10,249 nt of DNA from an uncultured Clostridia bacterium (GTDB lineage: Bacteria; Bacillota; Clostridia; Christensenellales; Aristaeellaceae): NCBI GenBank assembly GCA_934643535.1, contig CAKUCE010000101.1, positions 1-10,249 of the forward strand, in the 5' to 3' direction. Of this stretch, positions 5,745-10,249 are shown piece by piece. The notes under the pieces were generated by a model. It saw only the letters and a list, made by a program, of their open reading frames with translations. It was not told the DNA's origin and ran no database searches. Both the position numbers and the translations under genes were made by a program. The stretch's first letter is position 1. The number at the start of each line of letters is the position of its first letter.

Positions 5745-7079
5745 ATGGAACGCACCTACATCGCGCAGGCGCTCACCATGGCCGGTCAGACCGTCAAGGT
5801 GCAGGGCTTTGTGGAAAACAACCGCAACGGCAAGTCCATGGCCTTTATCGTGCTGAAGGACATCACCGGCAAAATGCAGATCACCGTGGAGAAGGAAAAG
5901 CATCCTGATCTTTGCCCCGCGCTGGATCAGCTCACCGGCGATTCCGTCATCACCGTGGTGGGTCAGGTGAACGCCAACGAATATGTAAAGCTCAACGGCG
6001 TTGAGCTGATCCCCGAGAGCATCGTGATCGAAAGCATCGCCGATCCGCTGCCCATCATCCGGGAAGAAATCCCCGCCACGAAGAAGCATCAGGCGGTGGA
6101 ACGCTCCAGCATCGACCAGCGCATCGACTACCGCTGGATCGACCTGCGCACCGATAAGAACCAGCTGATGTTCAAGGCCCAGACCGCGCTGGTGGCGGCG
6201 CTGCGCCAGTTCCTGCTGAACAATCATTTCATCGAGATCCACACGCCCAAGCTGATCGCCGCGGCCAGCGAGAGCGGCGCGGACGTGTTCGAAGTCAAGT
6301 ACTTCGACCGGAAGGCCTATCTGGCGCAAAGCCCCCAGTTCTACAAGCAGATGGCCATGGCCAGCGGTTTCGACCGTATCTTTGAAGTAGGCCCCGTGTT
6401 CCGCGCGGAGAAGTCCTACACCAGCAAGCACACCACCGAATTTACCGGTTTCGACCTGGAGTTCAGCTACATCAACTCCTTCCGCGACGTCATGAAGATG
6501 GAAGAAGAGCTGCTGACCTACGCCCTCAAGGCCGTGAAGGAAGCCTACGGCGAGGACATCCAGCGGGAATTCGGCCCGGAAGTCATCGTGCCCACCACGC
6601 CCTTCCCCGTGGTCAAGCTAGCCGACCTGTACGACGCGCTGGAAAAGGAATACGGCTACACCGTGCCCGAATCCGAAAAGGGCGACCTGACCACCGAGGC
6701 CGAGCGCCTGAGCTACGACTGGGTGAAGAAGCACTACAATCATGAGTTCCTCTTCATCACCGATTACAGCGCCGAGAAGCGCGCCTTCTACCACATGCGG
6801 GACGAAAACGGCGTGCCTATGGGCTACGACCTGATCTGGCGCGGCGTGGAAATCACCACCGGCGCGCAGCGTGAGCATCGCTACGAGCAGCTCAAGGCGC
6901 AGGCGGACGAAAAGGGCCTGACCGAAGACGTGAAGTTCTATCTGGAGTTCTTCAAGTACGGCTGCCCGCCCCACGGCGGCTTCGGTCTGGGCGTGGACCG
7001 TCTGACCATGCTGCTGCTGGGCCTGAACATCAAGGAAGCCATGTTCATCTTCCGCGGCCCCAACCGGCTGAATCCGTAA
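5745..7079 (+). CDS. aspS: Aspartate--tRNA(Asn) ligase, archaeal-type (class II aminoacyl-tRNA synthetase)
   Basis: A 444-residue class IIb synthetase: an OB-fold anticodon-binding domain at about 17-105, then a catalytic core with ESGADVFEVKYF (176-187), AQSPQFYKQ (194-202), motif 2 FRAE (219-222) and motif 3 GFGLGVDR (412-419). The length and the QSPQ motif fit archaeal/eukaryal-type AspRS, not bacterial AspRS (about 590 residues, with a GAD insertion), and differ from AsnRS. In Clostridia such second AspRS enzymes are known to charge tRNA(Asn) with Asp, which GatCAB then amidates to Asn; that this one does so is inference. The sequence could be annotated as AsnRS by mistake. AAGGAGG (5729-5735) supports the ATG. 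No clear promoter follows the rpsA terminator, so transcription may depend on read-through. GTATCTG is repeated at 5713 and 5722 just upstream. Confidence 0.88.
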   Translation: MERTYIAQALTMAGQTVKVQGFVENNRNGKSMAFIVLKDITGKMQITVEKEKHPDLCPALDQLTGDSVITVVGQVNANEYVKLNGVELIPESIVIESIADPLPIIREEIPATKKHQAVERSSIDQRIDYRWIDLRTDKNQLMFKAQTALVAALRQFLLNNHFIEIHTPKLIAAASESGADVFEVKYFDRKAYLAQSPQFYKQMAMASGFDRIFEVGPVFRAEKSYTSKHTTEFTGFDLEFSYINSFRDVMKMEEELLTYALKAVKEAYGEDIQREFGPEVIVPTTPFPVVKLADLYDALEKEYGYTVPESEKGDLTTEAERLSYDWVKKHYNHEFLFITDYSAEKRAFYHMRDENGVPMGYDLIWRGVEITTGAQREHRYEQLKAQADEKGLTEDVKFYLEFFKYGCPPHGGFGLGVDRLTMLLLGLNIKEAMFIFRGPNRLNP

Positions 7080-7091
7080 AATACGCATAAC

Positions 7092-7138
7092 AAAAGCCGC
7101 CCGGCGGGGAAAAATCCCGTTGAGCGGCTTTTCTTTTA
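7092..7138. terminator. Bidirectional terminator between aspS and yfbR
   Basis: AAAAGCCGC (7092-7100) pairs with GCGGCTTTT (7124-7132), with an inner helix of G/C and G-T pairs, followed by a T-rich run to 7138. The A-run on the left side gives a T-run in the opposite direction, so it can end both convergent transcripts. It overlaps the last codon of yfbR. Confidence 0.85.
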
Positions 7139-7720
7139 CACCTGGCTCAAATCATCCAGCGACATGGTAAAGCTGTTCACAAACAGCTTGAGAAAGGCTT
7201 CGACCTCTGGAAGATCGCTCTTTTTCAGGCTCTTCCAGATGGTTTCCTTGGCCTGCAGAAATTCCCGGTTGCCCAGCTTTTCCTCCGTGACGCACTTCAG
7301 GTAGGCGCTGATGCGGTCGGCGGCCTTCACCAGTTTCCATTCTACGCTGCTTTCATCCGGCTGGAGATAGGGCGCGAAGCCCCGCTTCATATCCTCCGGC
7401 AGCATGTCCAAAAGCTGCTGGCGGGCCGTAAATTCGATCTCCTGATAGGCGTCCTGAATGGCGGGATTCTTGTATTTGATGGGGGTGGGCAGATCGCCGG
7501 TGATGGCCTCGCTGGCGTCATGATACATTGCGATCACCGTCACCCGCTCCGGGTCCACCTGACGGCCGAAGCGTTCCCGGCCAAGCATGGCCAGTCCGTG
7601 GGCGATCATTGCCGTCTGCATGCTGTGTTCCATATCGTTTTCCGATTCCGTATTGCGCATCAGCCCCCAGCGGCGGATCAGCTTCAAACGATCCAGATAG
7701 GCAAAAAAGGGATAATCCAT
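7136..7720 (-). CDS. yfbR: HD-domain 5'-deoxynucleotidase, YfbR family
   Basis: A 194-residue HD-domain phosphohydrolase that matches E. coli YfbR nearly end to end. Shared stretches include FFAYLDRLKLIRRWGLMRN at the start, MYHDASEAITGDLPTPIKY in the middle and AYLKC near 138-142. Metal ligands are His32 (MEHSM), His67-Asp68 and Asp135 (KAADR); Glu71 is also kept. YfbR removes phosphate from deoxyribonucleoside 5'-monophosphates and takes part in dNTP balance, for example dUMP supply. CTCCTTT at 7727-7733 is the complement of an AAAGGAG ribosome binding site, 6 bases before the ATG. The gene is monocistronic, with its own promoter (7786-7815) and a terminator shared with aspS. Its length and key residues are normal. 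Confidence 0.93.
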   Translation of the reverse strand: MDYPFFAYLDRLKLIRRWGLMRNTESENDMEHSMQTAMIAHGLAMLGRERFGRQVDPERVTVIAMYHDASEAITGDLPTPIKYKNPAIQDAYQEIEFTARQQLLDMLPEDMKRGFAPYLQPDESSVEWKLVKAADRISAYLKCVTEEKLGNREFLQAKETIWKSLKKSDLPEVEAFLKLFVNSFTMSLDDLSQV

Positions 7721-7785
7721 TTCATGCTCCTTTGTCAGCCAAAAACGGCTTTTGTGTTTGCCCGGCTTGAAACGGGCGCTCCCCT

Positions 7786-7815
7786 ATTATAGCATTCTCC
7801 GTCGAGCGGACACAA
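7786..7815 (-). promoter_or_regulatory. Promoter of yfbR with extended -10
   Basis: On the minus strand TATAAT (7791-7786) is preceded by TGC (7794-7792), a perfect extended -10 element. A weak -35, TTGTGT (7815-7810), lies 18 bases upstream. It sits about 65 bases before the yfbR start; a 5-bp stem (GCCCG/CGGGC, 7760-7777) falls in the transcribed leader. Confidence 0.72.
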
Positions 7816-7855
7816 CCGCAGGATGTTGCGGCCCGTTTTCCACACAGACACAAGA

Positions 7856-7888
7856 CAGCGCCGCCTGTGTACCAGACAGGCGGCGCTG
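7856..7888. terminator. Strong hairpin downstream of thiT, without a T-run
   Basis: CAGCGCCGCCTGT (7856-7868) and its exact complement (7876-7888) form a 13-bp GC-rich stem with a 7-base loop. It lies about 65 bases beyond the thiT stop codon and before the yfbR promoter. Neither strand has a proper T-run after it, so it may be a weak or factor-assisted terminator or an RNA 3'-end stabiliser. Smaller inverted repeats (7816-7831, 7909-7920, 7935-7952) flank it. Confidence 0.5.
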
Positions 7889-7952
7889 CGGAATTGGAGT
7901 TTCCCTAAGCACTATCGTGCGTAGAGACGGCTTTCGTCCAGTCAGAAGGACG

Positions 7953-8546
7953 TCAGGCGGCTTTCTGAGATTTGAGGTCTTCGCCCAGCCAGTAGCGCTT
8001 CAGGGGCTTATAGCTCAGAGCGGCCACGATGCTGGTGATGACCATTTCGGGCACCATGTAAGAGCCGTTGTAGGCGATGGACCACACGGCGGGTGCCCAG
8101 CCAAGGCTGTTGGGCCACAGCACTTCCCAGATCAGCAGGCCGCTGAGGAAGTGGCACAGAAGCCGCAGGGCGAAGGTGAACACGATACCCACCACAATGG
8201 AGGCGCAGCGGTTCTTGATAACGCCGTTAAAGCAGGCGGAAAAGCCAATGACGGTGTAGGCCACCACATAGTCCAGCAGGATAATGCCGACGGCGGTCAG
8301 TGCGTCGGGCGCGTACTGAACGTTATTCAGGCCCAGCAGCAGCTGGATCAGGCTGTACAGCAGCGCGGAGCCTACGCCCCACTTGGTGCCATGGCGATGA
8401 GCGATCATGACCAGCGGCAGCATGCTGCAGAAGGTGATGCCGCCGCCCAGCGCCCATGCGCCCTTGAACTCGAACAGGCTCAGTACCGTACCCACGGCCA
8501 CCAGAATGGCGCACTCCACCAAACGGCGAATGGTTTTGGAATCCAT
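7953..8546 (-). CDS. thiT: Energy-coupling factor thiamine transporter S component ThiT
   Basis: A 197-residue integral membrane protein with about six hydrophobic helices, the substrate-binding S component that joins the shared ECF module (EcfA, EcfA', EcfT, encoded elsewhere) to import thiamine. Family features are Trp31, GGGITFCSMLPL (34-45), the LDY motif (91-93), RLLCHFLSG (128-136) and YNGSYMVPE (159-167) near the C terminus. The TPP riboswitch upstream agrees with the thiamine assignment. I chose the ATG at 8546 because GGAGGAAG (complement of 8552-8559) lies 5-8 bases before it. An in-frame ATG 27 bases further upstream is less well placed and would shift the start into the leader. 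Transcribed alone, divergent from thiN. Confidence 0.93.
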   Translation of the reverse strand: MDSKTIRRLVECAILVAVGTVLSLFEFKGAWALGGGITFCSMLPLVMIAHRHGTKWGVGSALLYSLIQLLLGLNNVQYAPDALTAVGIILLDYVVAYTVIGFSACFNGVIKNRCASIVVGIVFTFALRLLCHFLSGLLIWEVLWPNSLGWAPAVWSIAYNGSYMVPEMVITSIVAALSYKPLKRYWLGEDLKSQKAA

Positions 8547-8575
8547 GGTTTCTTCCTCCGTTTCCCGTATCAACT

Positions 8576-8608
8576 AAAATGCCCACCCTGCCAGCATGCA
8601 GCGTGAGC
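8576..8608 (-). terminator. Expression-platform terminator between TPP riboswitch and thiT
   Basis: On the minus strand GCTCACGCTGC (8608-8598) pairs with GCAGGGTGGGC (8591-8581) around a 6-base loop, with one mismatch and one G-T pair, and is followed by ATTTTAG. It sits between the aptamer and the thiT ribosome binding site, where a TPP-controlled terminator would be expected. The T-run is short; I could not identify the antiterminator partner. Confidence 0.6.
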
Positions 8609-8629
8609 CATCAAGAAACGCGGATTTCA

Positions 8630-8730
8630 TTGATTCCTACGCCGGCATTACCCGGATCAGGTTCGAGGGTCCCGGGCTTCGCCCGATCTCAGCCAGCCCT
8701 GTTTGGCCAGCACCCCTGCGCTCTTGGGAT
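8630..8730 (-). ncRNA. TPP riboswitch (THI box) controlling thiT
   Basis: Read on the minus strand, the conserved blocks appear in order: CAGGGGTGC (8718-8710), GCTGAGA (8693-8687), a CGGGC-GAA-GCCCG stem, ACCC, then AACCTGATCCGGGTAATGCC and GGCGTAGGAA (to about 8634). These are the thiamine pyrophosphate-binding elements of the THI box. The ends given are approximate, because I did not find a clear P1 closing helix by eye. TPP binding would switch thiT off, most likely through the terminator stem at 8581-8608. Confidence 0.95.
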
Positions 8731-8742
8731 GAGCACGGCGTT

Positions 8743-8771
8743 ATTATACAAAGGATGCCCTCATTTGTCAA
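8743..8771 (-). promoter_or_regulatory. Consensus promoter of thiT
   Basis: On the minus strand TTGACA (8771-8766) and TATAAT (8748-8743) are both perfect consensus hexamers, separated by exactly 17 bases. Transcription would start near 8736, just upstream of the TPP aptamer. This is the strongest-looking promoter in the window. Its -35 box overlaps that of the divergent thiN promoter. Confidence 0.9.
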
Positions 8772-8793
8772 TCCTCTTTTTTCGTGCTACAAT
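8765..8793 (+). promoter_or_regulatory. Promoter of thiN, overlapping the thiT -35 box
   Basis: TTGTCA (8765-8770) and TACAAT (8788-8793) are separated by 17 bases, with a TGC extension (8785-8787) before the -10. Its -35 hexamer shares five base pairs with the thiT -35 (8766-8771) on the other strand. The predicted start near 8800 leaves a leader of about 25 bases before thiN, too short for a riboswitch. Confidence 0.75.
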
Positions 8794-8825
8794 GGGGCGA
8801 CCCAAAAAGGAAGGGAGCCGGTACC

Positions 8826-9458
8826 ATGGAAACATGCTACATTGTTGGGGCAGGGGATTTTACAGCCCGCGATTTGACGCCTGACGAAGGCGACCTGCTG
8901 ATCGCCGCAGACGGAGGCTATAACTGGCTCCTGCAAAGCGGTCTGACGCCTCAATTTTTGCTGGGCGACCTGGATTCGCTGGGCCGTCTGCCTGCTCTGC
9001 CGCCGGAAACGCGCCTGCTGCGCTACCCGGTGGAAAAAGACGATACCGACACGGCGCTGGCGCTGGAAGAGGGCTGGAATCGAGGCTACCGTTCCTTTGC
9101 CCTGTACGGCTGCGGCGGGGGCCGTCCCGATCACTTTCTGGCCAATCTGCAAACCATGGCCCGCTATGCCCGGATGGGCGCGCAGATCCGCCTGACTGAT
9201 CCGGGCTACGATGTGTTCGTCCTATACAACGGAACGATGGAGCTGCCCCCTCGCCCGCGTAATACGCTGGTCAGCGTTTTCTGTCACGGAGACCAGGCCC
9301 GGGGCGTTACCCTCGAGGGGCTTCAATACCCTTTGAACGACGCGCCGCTTACCTGCGATATTCCGCTGGGCGTCAGCAATCACTACGTCGGGGAACGGCC
9401 GCGCATCAGCGTCCGGGAAGGAACGCTGATAGTAATCGTTTATCAGGATCAGCAATAA
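8826..9458 (+). CDS. thiN: Thiamine pyrophosphokinase (thiamine diphosphokinase)
   Basis: A 210-residue enzyme that transfers pyrophosphate from ATP to thiamine, giving TPP, in the cytoplasm. Family motifs are ADGGYNWLLQSGLTPQFLLGDLDSLG (residues 28-53, with the Mg-ATP-binding aspartates), KDDTDTALAL (71-80), the GCGGGRPDHFLANLQT block (95-110) and, in the C-terminal thiamine-binding part, GLQYPL (165-170) and GVSNH (182-186). I chose the ATG at 8826: AAGGGAG lies shortly before it (8811-8817), and an in-frame ATG at 8784 lies inside the promoter. Divergent from thiT: import by ThiT and pyrophosphorylation by ThiN together form a thiamine salvage route. TPP made here would feed back on thiT through the riboswitch. 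Its length is normal for the family. Confidence 0.95.
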   Translation: METCYIVGAGDFTARDLTPDEGDLLIAADGGYNWLLQSGLTPQFLLGDLDSLGRLPALPPETRLLRYPVEKDDTDTALALEEGWNRGYRSFALYGCGGGRPDHFLANLQTMARYARMGAQIRLTDPGYDVFVLYNGTMELPPRPRNTLVSVFCHGDQARGVTLEGLQYPLNDAPLTCDIPLGVSNHYVGERPRISVREGTLIVIVYQDQQ

Positions 9459-9494
9459 AAGCGGCGCGGAGTCTGATGCTCTGCGCCGCTTTTT
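9457..9494. terminator. Bidirectional terminator between thiN and the small membrane protein gene
   Basis: AAAAGCGGCGC (9457-9467) and GCGCCGCTTTT (9483-9493), extended by GGAG/CTCT, form a 15-bp stem with a 7-base loop, ending in five T on the plus strand and TTTTATT on the minus strand. It overlaps the thiN stop codon and serves both convergent transcripts. Confidence 0.9.
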
Positions 9495-9513
9495 ATTGGA
9501 AAGATTTTCGTTT

Positions 9514-9999
9514 TCAGACAGTCTTCACGTCCGCTACCATCATATCGTTGCTGATGATGGTCACGCGGCTGCCCAAAGGCAGATCGGGCCATTCCTTTTT
9601 CAAATCAAAATAATACAGCCGGTCGTCCTTGCCGTCGTCCTTTTCGCCGATGTTGATCATCACCGGGCGGCACTCAATACCGTTCTTTTCGCAGACCTGC
9701 TCCCCCACTTCCTTCAGCAGACCCGTGTTTTCATGCCGGCGGCCATGAAGCATGTTCTGCACATGGCGTTCGTAAAAGATCACCGGCCGGACGCACAGGC
9801 CGAAGTAGAACAGGAAATACACGCCGCCCACCACCGTCAGCGCCGCGGTCAGCCGCCACAGCGTATCACTGCGGTTTGTCTGCCCGTAGACAAAAATCGC
9901 GATGGCTGCGGCCAGCAGCACCGCCGCCGGAACGATTGCGATCCAGAGCCGTTTCTGTTTCATTTTTGCGACGTTTTGCAGTTCTTCGTCTGTATACAT
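9514..9999 (-). CDS. Small two-helix membrane protein with soluble C-terminal domain, function unknown
   Basis: A 161-residue protein I do not recognise. A short basic N-terminal segment (MKQKR) is followed by two hydrophobic segments, about 18-38 and 48-70, and then a soluble region of about 90 residues (72-161). The end of that region, RLYYFDLKKEWPDLPLGSRVTIISN..., looks rich in beta strands and could be a small barrel. By the positive-inside rule both ends probably face the cytoplasm. I chose the ATG at 9999, which follows the stop codon of the OadG-like gene by 4 bases and has GAGGG 7 bases before it; a further upstream ATG would overlap that gene. The tight spacing indicates co-translation with the OadG-like gene, so it may work with a membrane decarboxylase or be a general envelope protein. 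No catalytic motif is seen. Confidence 0.7.
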   Translation of the reverse strand: MYTDEELQNVAKMKQKRLWIAIVPAAVLLAAAIAIFVYGQTNRSDTLWRLTAALTVVGGVYFLFYFGLCVRPVIFYERHVQNMLHGRRHENTGLLKEVGEQVCEKNGIECRPVMINIGEKDDGKDDRLYYFDLKKEWPDLPLGSRVTIISNDMMVADVKTV

Positions 10000-10003
10000 G
10001 TTT

Positions 10004-10204
10004 TCACCCTCTGGCTTCCGCTGATTTTTCATCTTTTGTTTTGATGTGCTGCATGAGCTTGATGGTCACGAAGAACAGCCCCAGCACCAGAAATACGCCC
10101 AAAAGGCCGATGACGGTCGTCAAAAGCCCTTTGGTCATCAGCGGCAAAGACGCCAGATTTCCCGCGGCAGCGTCCGCCGCAGTCAACGCAAACAATGATT
10201 TCAT
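10004..10204 (-). CDS. OadG-like gamma subunit of a sodium-pumping decarboxylase
   Basis: A 66-residue protein with a short N-terminal region, one transmembrane helix at about 25-50 (TKGLLTTVIGLLGVFLVLGL...) and a charged tail (KTKDEKSAEARG). The T-V-I-G-x-x-x-V-F-L-x-L pattern is typical of OadG/MmdD-like gamma subunits, which hold together the alpha and beta subunits of biotin-dependent Na+-translocating decarboxylases (oxaloacetate, methylmalonyl-CoA or glutaconyl-CoA). It is shorter than most gamma subunits and lacks a long soluble tail. I chose the ATG at 10204 because GGAGG (complement of 10214-10218) is 9 bases before it. The other subunits would be expected just beyond the window edge on the same strand. 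A single-helix protein this small could be something else, so the call is moderate. Confidence 0.6.
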   Translation of the reverse strand: MKSLFALTAADAAAGNLASLPLMTKGLLTTVIGLLGVFLVLGLFFVTIKLMQHIKTKDEKSAEARG

Positions 10205-10249
10205 CTTTGAATTCCTCCTGCCTTCAGCGCTTACCACACATTACCCAGC

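Noticed and set aside
4327..6431. Long minus-strand open frames opposite rpsA and aspS (472 and 397 codons)
   Set aside because: They are antisense to strongly conserved S1 and AspRS domains, have His/Gln/Gly/Ala-rich low-complexity translations, and lack a ribosome binding site or promoter of their own.
7752..8606. A 284-codon plus-strand open frame spanning the yfbR promoter and thiT
   Set aside because: It runs antisense to ThiT, crosses the 13-bp hairpin and the yfbR promoter, and its translation is Gln/His/Gly-rich without a domain.
8784..8825. An upstream in-frame ATG that would lengthen ThiN by 14 residues
   Set aside because: It lies within the thiN promoter, before the predicted transcript start, and the added residues do not resemble the family N terminus.

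Overview
The window looks like ordinary chromosome from a GC-rich member of the Clostridia (Firmicutes/Bacillota), probably a gut anaerobe of the Oscillospiraceae/Christensenellales kind. Four things point there: the IspH-ribosomal protein S1 fusion, a clostridial-type HutP-like protein upstream of cmk, a compact archaeal-type aspartyl-tRNA synthetase, and strong AGGAGG-type ribosome binding sites. I see no insertion sequence, phage gene, tRNA, rRNA or CRISPR array.

Layout. (1) 1-1502: a small XRE-family DNA-binding protein (+) converges with an acyltransferase-3 membrane protein (-) across a shared 12-bp terminator hairpin. (2) 1503-1740: a divergent regulatory region with an extended -10 promoter driving (+) hutP-like, and an acyltransferase leader (-) that can form alternative stems. 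(3) 1741-5658: the core cluster (+), hutP-like, then a cmk-plsC fusion, then an ispH-rpsA fusion. Four normally separate proteins (CMP kinase, lysophosphatidate acyltransferase, HMBPP reductase, S1) are thus encoded as two polypeptides. The 114-bp gap between the fusions holds four degenerate tandem 11-bp T-rich repeats, a 9-bp stem and a 12-bp palindrome beside the ribosome binding site. (4) 5745-7079: aspartate--tRNA(Asn) ligase of archaeal type (+), ending at a bidirectional terminator shared with yfbR. (5) 7136-7720: yfbR-type 5'-deoxynucleotidase (-). (6) 7953-9458: a thiamine salvage module, with thiT (importer S component, -) under a TPP riboswitch and thiN (thiamine pyrophosphokinase, +) divergent from it. 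Their promoters overlap at the -35 hexamer. (7) 9514 to the end: two small membrane protein genes (-), an OadG-like Na+-pump gamma subunit and an unrecognised two-helix protein, probably the end of an operon that begins beyond the window.

The genes are mostly housekeeping: nucleotide metabolism (cmk, yfbR), phospholipid and isoprenoid synthesis (plsC, ispH), translation (S1, AspRS) and thiamine uptake and activation. The most interesting points are the two successive gene fusions, an ideal Shine-Dalgarno sequence inside the ispH-rpsA reading frame at the domain junction, the phased 11-bp repeat array in the same operon, and the thiT/thiN promoters that share a -35 element. I did not find a convincing wholly new system.
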